DNA from: an uncultured Legionella sp.
Lineage (GTDB): Bacteria; Pseudomonadota; Gammaproteobacteria; Legionellales; Legionellaceae
Direction: 5' to 3'
NCBI GenBank assembly: GCA_903885895.1
Contig: CAISKC010000308.1
Coordinates: 1-6,575 of the forward strand
Length of the DNA stretch: 6,575 nt
Positions within the stretch are counted from its first letter, which is position 1. The number at the start of each line of letters is the position of its first letter. Under the pieces are notes generated by a model, which saw only the letters and a program-made list of their open reading frames with translations, did not search any database and was not told the DNA's origin. This document shows positions 1 through 6,312 of this stretch, one piece after another. The translations under genes were made by a program, and so were the position numbers.

Positions 1-837
1 ACAACATCTCTTAGTTTGGAGTTTTGGAAAATCTTTTAATATCTTCTTGTAAATAAATGAGTAGCGATAATCTCGGAATAGTTCATCCCCAAATATTTTC
101 CTATATTTTTTAAGGTATCCTAAAAATCGAAGTCGATCTGGAAATGACTCAACACTACCGAGATTATTTCCATGCATTCGATAAGTCATCAGTATCTTAT
201 TGACCCAAATAATGGGGCCTTTCTGTAGAATATCCAAGAGCATGGATACGTCGGCATATCTTCCACCATCGACTATAAATAGCTGATCACCAGCTAGGCG
301 ACGACTATAGATATAGCTTGGATTTGGCGCTATCCCAGATTGATTGTGTGAAAAATAGCGCCCCGCTAAATTTCTCGGAGTATTTATAAACTCATACCTC
401 TTACTAGAGAGAAAAGCAGGTCGTGATTCCAGCTTACCGTTTGTTTCAATGAAAGCATTACAAGCAAAGGCAGCTACCGCAGGGTTCTCTAGAATAAATT
501 CCAGCATAGCCTCGACAAAATTAGGGGCCATGATATCGTCGTCATGAAATAGGCAATAGTAATCAGTCTGCACCTCTTTAATACAGACATTAAAATGCTC
601 TAAATGTTTTAATGCGGGAGATCTACGGATATATGTAACATCAGGAAAGTTATTTTTTACCATTCTCTCAACTTCATCATTCTTGGAATGATCGGAGACC
701 ACTAATGTAAAAGCCTTAGATGTCTGAGCGAGAACCGACAGAATGGCAATTTTAGCATCATCTGGCCTGTTATAGCAAAGGATATAAATTGTTAGAGGCA
801 CCAACTTCATATATTCGGAAGATGATTTAAAAGGCAT
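1..837 (-). CDS. GT2-family glycosyltransferase, 3' end beyond the window
   Basis: My translation of the minus strand from the ATG at 837 stays open to base 1, giving 279 residues with no stop, so the C-terminus is missing. The N-terminus reads as a GT-A/GT2 fold: a beta-strand with LTIYILCYNRPD (about residues 15-26), SDHSKND (49-54) for nucleotide binding, and the metal-binding acidic cluster HDDD at 98-101. Further on come ADVSM (195-199), where GT2 enzymes carry the catalytic acid/base, and YRMHGNN (219-225), typical of the family's C-terminal part. By family knowledge it transfers a sugar from a nucleotide-sugar to a glycan acceptor at the cytoplasmic membrane face; donor and acceptor are unknown. 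The ATG overlaps the upstream stop as TAATG and has no clear Shine-Dalgarno sequence, which suggests translational coupling. An internal ATG at 810 (MKLVPLT) is an alternative start that would remove a nine-residue polar leader. Confidence 0.88.
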   Translation of the reverse strand, partial: MPFKSSSEYMKLVPLTIYILCYNRPDDAKIAILSVLAQTSKAFTLVVSDHSKNDEVERMVKNNFPDVTYIRRSPALKHLEHFNVCIKEVQTDYYCLFHDDDIMAPNFVEAMLEFILENPAVAAFACNAFIETNGKLESRPAFLSSKRYEFINTPRNLAGRYFSHNQSGIAPNPSYIYSRRLAGDQLFIVDGGRYADVSMLLDILQKGPIIWVNKILMTYRMHGNNLGSVESFPDRLRFLGYLKKYRKIFGDELFRDYRYSFIYKKILKDFPKLQTKRCC

Positions 838-2570
838 TAATCAGGCTGGAAAAAATTAGAAATTGTTTGCTCATTGTGCTCTATCCTCTTACAAAAGAAA
901 TCATAATCTTTCGCAATGTGCCCAAAATCGAGCGCTTGATAACCATCCTTGGCGAGGTCGTATGCCAAAACCGTTGCAGTTGGCCCAAGGATAATAATGA
1001 CGAGCTTATTTTTATCAATCAGTTGGGCTCTCAGCAATACTTCCTCATATACCTCAAATGCGTTTATGGAAGGGGCATGTTGGTACTCTACCGATCCAGC
1101 GCAATCAAAAATATTATTCTCGATCTCATCAAAAACTGTGCTCCCACAAATAATTGCAATATCGCGGTTCCGCCAAATTTCTTGAATTTGAGTAAAATAA
1201 TTTCTGAAATCATAGATCTCATATAGTGCATACAACTGTGTACAAGCGGTATCGTAATATTGCTTACCAGAGAGACTTAACTCGGTTATTTTGTCTCTAT
1301 TTTGAGCTACCCATGAACGTATAAAGTTTTTTTGAAACACCCGCATATCTTGAGTTGACGAATAATAACAATGAGGGATGCCAATAAAAATATCATTAAT
1401 GTTTGACTGAAATATTTCACGTAATCTTCGGGATAATTTTGGATCTGATTGTTGAAATGCAATACTTTGACCCCCCATTAAGGAAAACTCCCCATCACCG
1501 AAACGACAAAAAGATGCTTTTTTTTGAACTAACTCATCAATAGTTTCTTCAGAAGATCTTATGTTTGGTTTTTTTAATGTTTTGAAGTCATCGGCAATCT
1601 CATACTTCATGCCATCCAGAATTAAATGTAGCTCATCTCTAGAGATTGACTGTTTTGCTAATTTTTTTAAGTCATACCTAAACAAATATCCTAGGTTTTT
1701 TGCAAATAATTTAAGGCGATTTATTTTTTTTAGCTTTAACTTATTAATATCCAATCTTTCCCAACTTTTCTCATACTTTTCTAATATAAAATATTCCGAA
1801 CCAACATGAATCGCATGACTTCTAATCTTGGAGATAGCCTTAATATCTAGCTTATTATTTTGCATATTGTATAAATTCTCTAAGCTATAGATATCAGTTT
1901 TTTTGCTACTGTCAAAACCATTTTGGTGCGTATCTTGTACGGTATTAACCGTAATCACGATTGCTTTGCTTCTTTCATTAAGGCAAGCCAAATTTGGACG
2001 AGAGATATATTTTATAGCATTTTCAGCAAAATCACCCTCAAAATAATTTGGAGATTTGATAAGGCTACTATATTCGCCTAACATTTTCTGAATATCTGCC
2101 TTGCGATAAAGCGTGCAATCAAGTTCCCAAGGATAGTTGTAATGTAGTGCATCTGCAGTTTGCCAGTTCCATTTCAAGTATTCACTAGTACTTAAAATAC
2201 TCTTGGGATATGGCTGAATATTATTTCCCAGTCTAAAACTAAAACCAAAAATATCATCATTTTTACTTAAAACATATTTTGAAAATTCAAGATTGAACGA
2301 TCCTGTAAATACAACATCATCACAACCGAACATGATGAAATCATTTGATGCATTAATCGCTGCAACTAAGTCGATATGGAAATCTTTTTCTTTTACCCAC
2401 CTAACCGCTGGAAATGCACTGATAACACGACTGTAATCTATTTTCTTCATCTGACAATAGAGAATAGTTATGTCATTTTGCTTAACATCTGAAAATAAAA
2501 GCAAGCTCTCTATATATGCATGTAGCTGCATTGGTCTATCTTTTGAAAATACAATTATTGAAGACATCAT
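837..2570 (-). CDS. Two-domain glycosyltransferase: GT-A-like N-terminus and GT-D (DUF1792) C-terminus
   Basis: This 577-residue protein appears to be a fusion. Residues 1-260 resemble a GT-A-type glycosyltransferase: an opening strand SSIIVFSKDRP (3-13) and a possible DXD equivalent, CDD at 83-85, after a hydrophobic strand. A lysine-rich linker (about 265-310) follows. Residues about 330-560 carry hallmarks of the GT-D/DUF1792 fold: RFGDGE at 356-361, containing the DXE motif of this family, the strand IIILGPTATVLAYDL (525-539) and ALDFGHIAKDYD (546-557). GT-D enzymes transfer sugars to glycans, as in streptococcal adhesin glycosylation. Two catalytic domains would let one polypeptide perform two sequential transfers, but that is inference. 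The start is ATGATG at 2570; the second ATG is equally possible. A weak AGGG overlaps the upstream stop codon, 9 nt before the start. The gene is strongly AT-rich compared with pyrB. Confidence is high for the C-terminal domain and moderate for the N-terminal one. Confidence 0.87.
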   Translation of the reverse strand: MMSSIIVFSKDRPMQLHAYIESLLLFSDVKQNDITILYCQMKKIDYSRVISAFPAVRWVKEKDFHIDLVAAINASNDFIMFGCDDVVFTGSFNLEFSKYVLSKNDDIFGFSFRLGNNIQPYPKSILSTSEYLKWNWQTADALHYNYPWELDCTLYRKADIQKMLGEYSSLIKSPNYFEGDFAENAIKYISRPNLACLNERSKAIVITVNTVQDTHQNGFDSSKKTDIYSLENLYNMQNNKLDIKAISKIRSHAIHVGSEYFILEKYEKSWERLDINKLKLKKINRLKLFAKNLGYLFRYDLKKLAKQSISRDELHLILDGMKYEIADDFKTLKKPNIRSSEETIDELVQKKASFCRFGDGEFSLMGGQSIAFQQSDPKLSRRLREIFQSNINDIFIGIPHCYYSSTQDMRVFQKNFIRSWVAQNRDKITELSLSGKQYYDTACTQLYALYEIYDFRNYFTQIQEIWRNRDIAIICGSTVFDEIENNIFDCAGSVEYQHAPSINAFEVYEEVLLRAQLIDKNKLVIIILGPTATVLAYDLAKDGYQALDFGHIAKDYDFFCKRIEHNEQTISNFFQPD

Positions 2571-2579
2571 AGATGCGCC

Positions 2580-3389
2580 CTAATAAATTTTTCTGGGATG
2601 AGGGTTTGATGAATCTAATTTAGTCAGGGTATATATCCCGCATCCATAATGTAAGACAGGAGGTGTTTCAAGCGATTGGTTTTTATGCAAATCTCCTTTA
2701 TCGTCAACATAATCAAATCTCTCAAGCTTGAATAATCCATTTGCCCAGCTCAGAATCTCGCAAGGATCAAACACCCGATGTGCATTGAAATACACAGCAT
2801 TTCTCCCAATGGGGAAGCTTATATATAGCTTCCCATCAGGCTTTAACATTTTATGTAGATTTTTAAAGCCAATTAAATGGCCGTCTGGATTAATGGGATC
2901 GCCATAACGACCCAAACCAAAATGCTCTAGAGCATGTAGGCAGGATAAAGAATCTGTTATTCCGTTGAGCTTACTATCGAAGTCCATTAGGTCGGCTTGC
3001 ATGAAGCCAATGTTATTGTGCCCGCAACCAGATAATGGTCTCACGTCAATCACTTTGATAGGCCGAAAAGCTGCAACATGAGCGACAAAACCATCAACTC
3101 TACTAGCAACATCGATATGAGTATCAGGGTTTGCGTTGTGAATTAAAGATGCAACAAGCAAATCCTGATGAAAGTAGTGCCCACTTGCTGTTCCAGCCTG
3201 TTCAATATCTTGACTAAGGACGGGATATAAGTAGGAAATTCCACCGCCCGATTTAACAAACTTTCTCATATCCATAAGATATTTAAATGTGCCACGTTTT
3301 CTGCGCAGCAAGAAGGGCACAAGATTAATACTTAACTGCAGCCTACTTAAAAAAGTTTCACAATTAGTTGATGGGATCATTTTATTCAT
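2580..3389 (-). CDS. DUF268 family protein, methyltransferase-like
   Basis: The 269-residue product matches the DUF268 family as I recall it, a group common in bacterial polysaccharide clusters. The pattern resembles a class I SAM-dependent methyltransferase: HIDVASRVDGF (91-101) in the place of the glycine-rich SAM loop, an acidic residue ending the next strand in KVIDVRPL (112-119), and QADLMDF (131-137). The family signature SCLHALEHFGLGRYGDP spans about 149-165. LKPDGKLYISFPIG (182-195) is the usual beta-strand region after motif III. No signal peptide or membrane segment is evident, so it is probably cytoplasmic. The role is unproven; methylation or other modification of a sugar or glycan end is plausible from context. 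The ATG at 3389 follows a weak purine stretch (AAAAGA); ATG codon 4 is an alternative start. The next gene begins 9 nt after its TAG stop, so the two are likely co-transcribed. The upstream neighbour is decayed. Confidence 0.85.
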   Translation of the reverse strand: MNKMIPSTNCETFLSRLQLSINLVPFLLRRKRGTFKYLMDMRKFVKSGGGISYLYPVLSQDIEQAGTASGHYFHQDLLVASLIHNANPDTHIDVASRVDGFVAHVAAFRPIKVIDVRPLSGCGHNNIGFMQADLMDFDSKLNGITDSLSCLHALEHFGLGRYGDPINPDGHLIGFKNLHKMLKPDGKLYISFPIGRNAVYFNAHRVFDPCEILSWANGLFKLERFDYVDDKGDLHKNQSLETPPVLHYGCGIYTLTKLDSSNPHPRKIY

Positions 3390-3399
3390 TGGTTATCTT

Positions 3400-3495
3400 T
3401 TATTTAAAAACCTGAATACCTTTTAATTTAGCGCTAATATTATCTACATGGTCATCATAAATCATTGCAAAACTGTAATTTAAACCTGGATGCAA
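3400..3495 (-). pseudogene. Unidentified C-terminal coding remnant next to DUF268 gene
   Basis: A short open stretch of 31 codons runs from a TTG at 3495 to a TAA ending at 3400. The conceptual product (LHPGLNYSFAMIYDDHVDNI and onward to a lysine-rich IQVFK end) has a protein-like composition, unlike random AT-rich sequence. Its stop lies 10 nt before the ATG of the DUF268 gene, normal operon spacing, which suggests it is the tail of a gene that once sat there. It begins almost directly after the end of the acetyltransferase remnant, in a different frame. I do not recognise the family. It could equally be a small or spurious ORF, since there is no convincing ribosome binding site. Confidence 0.35.
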
Positions 3496-3497
3496 CC

Positions 3498-3889
3498 CTA
3501 AAATTCAGCTACCCAATCATTACCATCAATATTTCGGACAATAATTGCCGAATTTTCAGCTGCTATGACTCCCTTGGGAAATATCACTTTTCACAATTGA
3601 ACTAGTACGAATTGTGACGCTATTGCAAATATGAACATTAGAACCCAAAAAACATCATTCTGCATATTTACTGCCTTTGCATATTCAACTGTAGACACAT
3701 CCCTATCCGCAAGCTTAACACCGTGAAAATTACCATCGATTATTTCAATATTAGTTCCAATTACTAATATGGTTGTTGCATTTCTAGCCTCTAGATATAC
3801 TTGTGAGAAAAAATAGAGCAACGGAAGAAGCGAATATTTACCTTGCCCCTAAATTCAATTACGCTTGGCCCATGATCTATAGAGGTTAC
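3498..3889 (-). pseudogene. Decayed hexapeptide-repeat (LbH) acetyltransferase
   Basis: Reading three frames in turn recovers one recognisable protein. The order is: HGPSVIEFRGKVNI from 3874; YLEARNATTILVIGTNIEI, then DGNFHGVKLADRD and AKAVNMQNDVF in a second frame (about 3800-3652); LGSNVHICNSVTIRTSSIV in a third frame (about 3648-3592); and GVIAAENSAIIVRNIDGND from 3572 back in the second frame, ending at a TAG (3500-3498). This is the left-handed beta-helix pattern of WcaF/Vat-like sugar O-acetyltransferases, including the FIGSNV-type coil and the GVIAAGNPAKIIR-type C-terminal loop. At least three frame changes are needed, with in-frame stops at 3793-3791, 3593-3591 and 3558-3556. GNP of the usual AGNPAK motif is changed to ENS. 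One open piece (3821-3591) looks like a 76-residue gene but is only the middle of this wreck. The N-terminal part is not found. It presumably once acetylated the cluster's glycan. Confidence 0.82.
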
Positions 3890-3968
3890 CTAAGATTGGG
3901 TCTTTGTCTAATTTTAGTTCAAGTTGAAAGTATTCGATATATGAGAATTCTGGAGCCTTAAATTTCAC
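3855..3968 (-). pseudogene. Unidentified coding remnant upstream of the acetyltransferase wreck
   Basis: From a GTG at 3968 an open stretch of 37 codons reads VKFKAPEFSYIEYFQLELKL, then DKDPILGNLYRSWAKRN, and ends at a TGA at 3857-3855. The aromatic and charged pattern looks like real protein, but I cannot assign a family. It overlaps the first recognisable codons of the acetyltransferase remnant in another frame, so it may be the C-terminus of a separate lost gene or a frame-shifted N-terminal part of the same gene. No ribosome binding site precedes the GTG. It is unlikely to be expressed as a functional protein. Confidence 0.35.
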
Positions 3969-3988
3969 TAATCAAAAATTTTGATTAG
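3968..3988. repeat. 21-base AT-rich palindrome, two 10-base arms around one base
   Basis: CTAATCAAAA (3968-3977) and TTTTGATTAG (3979-3988) are perfect inverted repeats separated by one base. It lies between the stop of the DUF6492-type gene and the decayed acetyltransferase. A run of six T follows on the plus strand, but none on the minus strand where the genes are transcribed. The stem is nearly all A-T and would need several central bases as a loop, so it is a weak terminator candidate for the operon. A protein-binding site or a mere AT-rich coincidence are alternatives. Confidence 0.6.
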
Positions 3989-4023
3989 AATTTTTTCATT
4001 CAAATAGTTGTATTCGTTATTAT

Positions 4024-4056
4024 TTATTGAACAGAGTGATTACTTTCTTCAGGCAT
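4024..4056 (-). pseudogene. Truncated start of a lost operon gene (TAATG junction)
   Basis: An ATG at 4056 overlaps the TAA stop of the DUF6492-type gene as TAATG, but the frame closes after ten codons (MPEESNHSVQ). The first eight bases of the junction, TAATGCCT, are identical to those where the GT2 gene begins at 837. Just downstream, in another frame, a further protein-like stretch, NNEYNYLNEKILIKIFD, ends at the stop at 3970-3968. This suggests the beginning of a formerly coupled gene that lost its frame. Chance cannot be excluded for so short an ORF. Confidence 0.3.
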
Positions 4057-4955
4057 TAGATAAAACTTTGTAAGTAACGCATCAACCGCTTAATTCTCTT
4101 CAATTCCCGAGAAAGCAATGGCTTTTTTGAACGCTCTAAATTAAACTCCAATTCCCATGCAGATTGATAAATTACGCCTAAATAGTTTTGTGTTAATTTT
4201 TGCTCTGTTTCACCCAAACGTCTCATTAAATAATATTGCCAGTCATAGTGATAAGTTCTAAAAAGTGGCTCAATAGAAATGAGTGGGATTGCCTTGTATT
4301 TTAGTAGGGCCTCTCCATAAATTAAGGTCTCTGGATGTTGAGGATTAATAAACTCCCAAATGGATGTGCTATGAGGCAAAAGATGCTCGCGCTCTAAGGA
4401 CTCCCAGACCTTTGCGGACCATATAAAGGGAGCGGGCGCACAATAAAATGAAGGGCCGATCCTAGAGAATAAACTCTGAACACGTTTTGCCTCAGCCCGC
4501 AGGTCTTGTTCAACTCTTAAGAAGCCACGATTTGTAGCCATTTGAAAAAATTCTTTGTTTTGATGTAAAACGGTATAAGGCAAGCCCTCTGAAGTTAAGA
4601 AATCAGCTTTTGCAAAATTCTTAATAAAAATACTATCTGAATCCAAACATAAATAATTTTCAGAAATTTTTAGGCGCCAAAATTCAGACTTAATAATTTG
4701 CTGAGAGAGCTCCCCTGGCATCGCATAATATTTTTGCAAATCAGCCTTTGGGTTTGCAGTAACAATCTGCTCATCTGCAATCCATTGGTAGCCCTCATTT
4801 CCCAAAACTTCTATCAACAATTTATGATCAGTCTTTGGGGTTGAAATATAAAATGGAATTTGATCTATATTATATTTTTCAATCGAAATCAATAAACGTT
4901 TTAGTCGTAGAAAATCTCGACGGTAGGACTTGCAATAGAGAACGAAATCTTTCAA
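4056..4955 (-). CDS. DUF6492-type putative glycosyltransferase (GT-A-like)
   Basis: The 299-residue product resembles the DUF6492 family, glycosyltransferase-like proteins found in polysaccharide clusters. Residues 2-10 (KDFVLYCKS) form the first strand with the typical YRRDFLRLKRLLISI helix behind it. NYLCLDSDSIFIK (100-112) contains the DXD-type motif D105-S106-D107, expected to hold the metal and nucleotide-sugar. PSFYCAPAPFIWSAKVWESL (168-187) and YGEALLKY (213-220) fit the acceptor side of such folds. There is no signal peptide; the basic C-terminus (ERSKK through KRIKRLMRYL, 274-295) may contact the membrane. The start is a TTG whose last two bases overlap the preceding TGA stop; it is the only start in this frame after an upstream stop, and AAGGA sits six bases before it. 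No internal ATG occurs before codon 79. Sugar specificity is unknown. Confidence 0.84.
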   Translation of the reverse strand: MKDFVLYCKSYRRDFLRLKRLLISIEKYNIDQIPFYISTPKTDHKLLIEVLGNEGYQWIADEQIVTANPKADLQKYYAMPGELSQQIIKSEFWRLKISENYLCLDSDSIFIKNFAKADFLTSEGLPYTVLHQNKEFFQMATNRGFLRVEQDLRAEAKRVQSLFSRIGPSFYCAPAPFIWSAKVWESLEREHLLPHSTSIWEFINPQHPETLIYGEALLKYKAIPLISIEPLFRTYHYDWQYYLMRRLGETEQKLTQNYLGVIYQSAWELEFNLERSKKPLLSRELKRIKRLMRYLQSFI

Positions 4956-6301
4956 ACGAAATCCTTGATGAGTGCTTGAACTTCAGAAAGTATTTTATAT
5001 GCCGCTTGATCAACGCCAATTGGCTCTCCTACGGGCACAATTAAACACTTCTTTTGCCAATCTAGCCAAATCCTCTCTAGAGCCATTGCAGTTCCCTCAG
5101 TGTCGCCTTCGCTACTCAGATAGGCACCCCTCTCTAAAAGCATCTGATCTAACTGAGAATTTCGATGGGTAATTCCCCAAATTGGACGCCCCGTCCAAAG
5201 ATACTCGTAAAATTTGGAAGGGATGTATTCCGCACACCACTCATCGTTTCCATGCAGCAATATCAATACATCTGCCGCTTGCATCTTTTCAATAACCCGC
5301 TCTCGTCCAGATGTACCGGTCAGCGGATCTTTCTCTAAGCGACCGTGTGCCAACAATACATCCTGGAAATTGAACTGCTTAATCAACTCAGTTGTCAATG
5401 CATCTAGAGGTGCGCCATAAGCATGGATACGAATAAGATCTCTAGCCTCAGGGTATTTTTTCAATAAAGGAATGAAAGCATTTAAAATCGTTGATAAAGA
5501 TCGATCCTGCGCCAAAGAACCAAAGTGGCATAGATTCAAACTATGCGAATACACATGTGACTTAGCCGAGCTAAGTCCTCCAGGAGGTTCTGCTCCTGGG
5601 AGCACCATAAACCCATGCGCATGATGCGGCGTATTTAAGTTGGGATTGCGAACTTTGGCATAGTGTAATGCTCCATCAGTAAACCACCAAACTAAATCAG
5701 CATATTTACAAATTTGCTTTTCCAAATATTGGCGAAATTGAGCATCTCGATTTTTAGGCTTTTCAAAACCTTGATCGTTTGGACTTTTGCGAATCACCAA
5801 CGGGTCATGAATTTCGACAATCCAAGGTAAACCTGTCTTTTTCTTCAGCCATAATCCTGCTAAATGGACAGACCATCCCCCGCCTGTGGAGTAAATTAAA
5901 TCTACCTTACCTTCACGAATGAGTTTTGAGCCATTAACAAATGCCGGCATGGCCCATGACCACTGACTTGAGTACCCCAAACAAAGCTTCTCTAAGCCAA
6001 TCAATGGAGCCAGCAGAATTGAAACTGTTCTCGTTAATAGCTTATATAAGAAGCCCCGCCCGTACTGATTCGCAATCCAGTGACGAAAATCAAACCGAAA
6101 TGCAGCTGGCCCCCATGCTAAAAACTGTTTATGAGGAAAGCGTTGATCTTTGATCCCGGTGATGGCACTTAAAACAATAGGTTTTATTCCAGCTTCTAGA
6201 AGATAAGGAATTTTGTCGGTAATCGTCTGACTAGATGCCCGACCATCCATATTGAAGCCATGTGACAGAATCAACCAATTCTTTTTTTGAGATTGGGTCA
6301 C
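4952..6301 (-). CDS. GT-B glycosyltransferase, GT4-like
   Basis: The 449-residue product reads as a two-lobed GT-B enzyme of GT4 type. The N-terminal lobe opens with WLILSHGFNMDGRASSQ (9-25) and contains LIYSTGGGWSVHLAGLWLKK (135-154) and IVEIHDPLV (161-169), both common in GT4 N-lobes. The C-terminal lobe begins at LCHFGSLAQDRS (257-268), followed by HAYG (293-296), AADVLILLHG (342-351) and the donor-binding segment EYIPSKFYEYLWTGRPI (358-374). No signal peptide is seen; a hydrophobic patch (about 92-110) could associate with the membrane. By family it adds a sugar from a nucleotide-sugar to a lipid-linked glycan; the specificity is not readable. The chosen start is GTG at 6301, 11 nt after the pyrB stop. 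It is the first possible start in this frame after a stop, but no strong Shine-Dalgarno sequence precedes it. Two adjacent inverted repeats sit in the interdomain linker. Confidence 0.9.
   Translation of the reverse strand: MTQSQKKNWLILSHGFNMDGRASSQTITDKIPYLLEAGIKPIVLSAITGIKDQRFPHKQFLAWGPAAFRFDFRHWIANQYGRGFLYKLLTRTVSILLAPLIGLEKLCLGYSSQWSWAMPAFVNGSKLIREGKVDLIYSTGGGWSVHLAGLWLKKKTGLPWIVEIHDPLVIRKSPNDQGFEKPKNRDAQFRQYLEKQICKYADLVWWFTDGALHYAKVRNPNLNTPHHAHGFMVLPGAEPPGGLSSAKSHVYSHSLNLCHFGSLAQDRSLSTILNAFIPLLKKYPEARDLIRIHAYGAPLDALTTELIKQFNFQDVLLAHGRLEKDPLTGTSGRERVIEKMQAADVLILLHGNDEWCAEYIPSKFYEYLWTGRPIWGITHRNSQLDQMLLERGAYLSSEGDTEGTAMALERIWLDWQKKCLIVPVGEPIGVDQAAYKILSEVQALIKDFV
4962..4966 (-). promoter_or_regulatory. 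Ribosome binding site AAGGA deciding the TTG start at 4955
   Basis: On the minus strand AAGGA lies six bases before the TTG at 4955-4953, inside the last codons of the preceding glycosyltransferase gene. Together with the TTGA overlap of start and stop it supports a non-ATG start and translational coupling of the two genes. Confidence 0.7.
5559..5577. repeat. Inverted repeat within the GT4-like gene, 8-base arms
   Basis: GACTTAGC (5559-5566) and GCTAAGTC (5570-5577) pair perfectly around the three bases CGA. It lies within codons for the linker between the two glycosyltransferase lobes (about residues 242-248). The transcript could form a small hairpin here. No T-run follows on either strand, so a terminator is unlikely. 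Confidence 0.6.
5580..5599. repeat. Second inverted repeat in the same linker, 7-base arms
   Basis: CCAGGAG (5580-5586) and CTCCTGG (5593-5599) pair perfectly around a six-base loop. It begins two bases from the neighbouring inverted repeat, so the minus-strand transcript could carry two hairpins in tandem. The encoded peptide is the glycine- and proline-rich PGAEPPGG (235-242). Confidence 0.6.
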
Positions 6302-6312
6302 AGGCTTACGAT

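Noticed and set aside
867..1226. Plus-strand ORF of 119 codons
   Set aside because: It lies wholly opposite the GT-D part of the two-domain gene, which carries clear family motifs; no ribosome binding site or recognisable domain.
1561..1809. Plus-strand ORF of 82 codons rich in Phe, Ser and Leu
   Set aside because: It is antisense to the lysine-rich linker of the two-domain gene; its composition is what AAA and AAT codons give when read backwards.
3591..3821. A 76-codon minus-strand ORF that could be called a small hypothetical membrane-like protein
   Set aside because: Its middle matches the hexapeptide-repeat acetyltransferase, and its hydrophobic C-terminus is an out-of-frame reading of the FIGSNV-type coil, so it is a pseudogene fragment.
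3498..3889. Programmed ribosomal frameshifting in the acetyltransferase
   Set aside because: At least three frame changes, several stops, a changed AGNPAK motif and a missing N-terminus indicate decay rather than recoding.
3968..3988. The palindrome as a rho-independent terminator of the operon
   Set aside because: The stem is nearly all A-T, and the T-run follows only on the plus strand, away from the direction of transcription.
3390..4055. A promoter for the DUF268 gene in the gap
   Set aside because: Many AT-rich hexamers resemble -10 boxes by chance; no pair with a convincing -35 at the right distance stood out.
4835..6153. Several plus-strand ORFs of 66-78 codons opposite the GT4-like gene and its junction
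   Set aside because: All are antisense to well-supported coding sequence and show no domain or start signal of their own.
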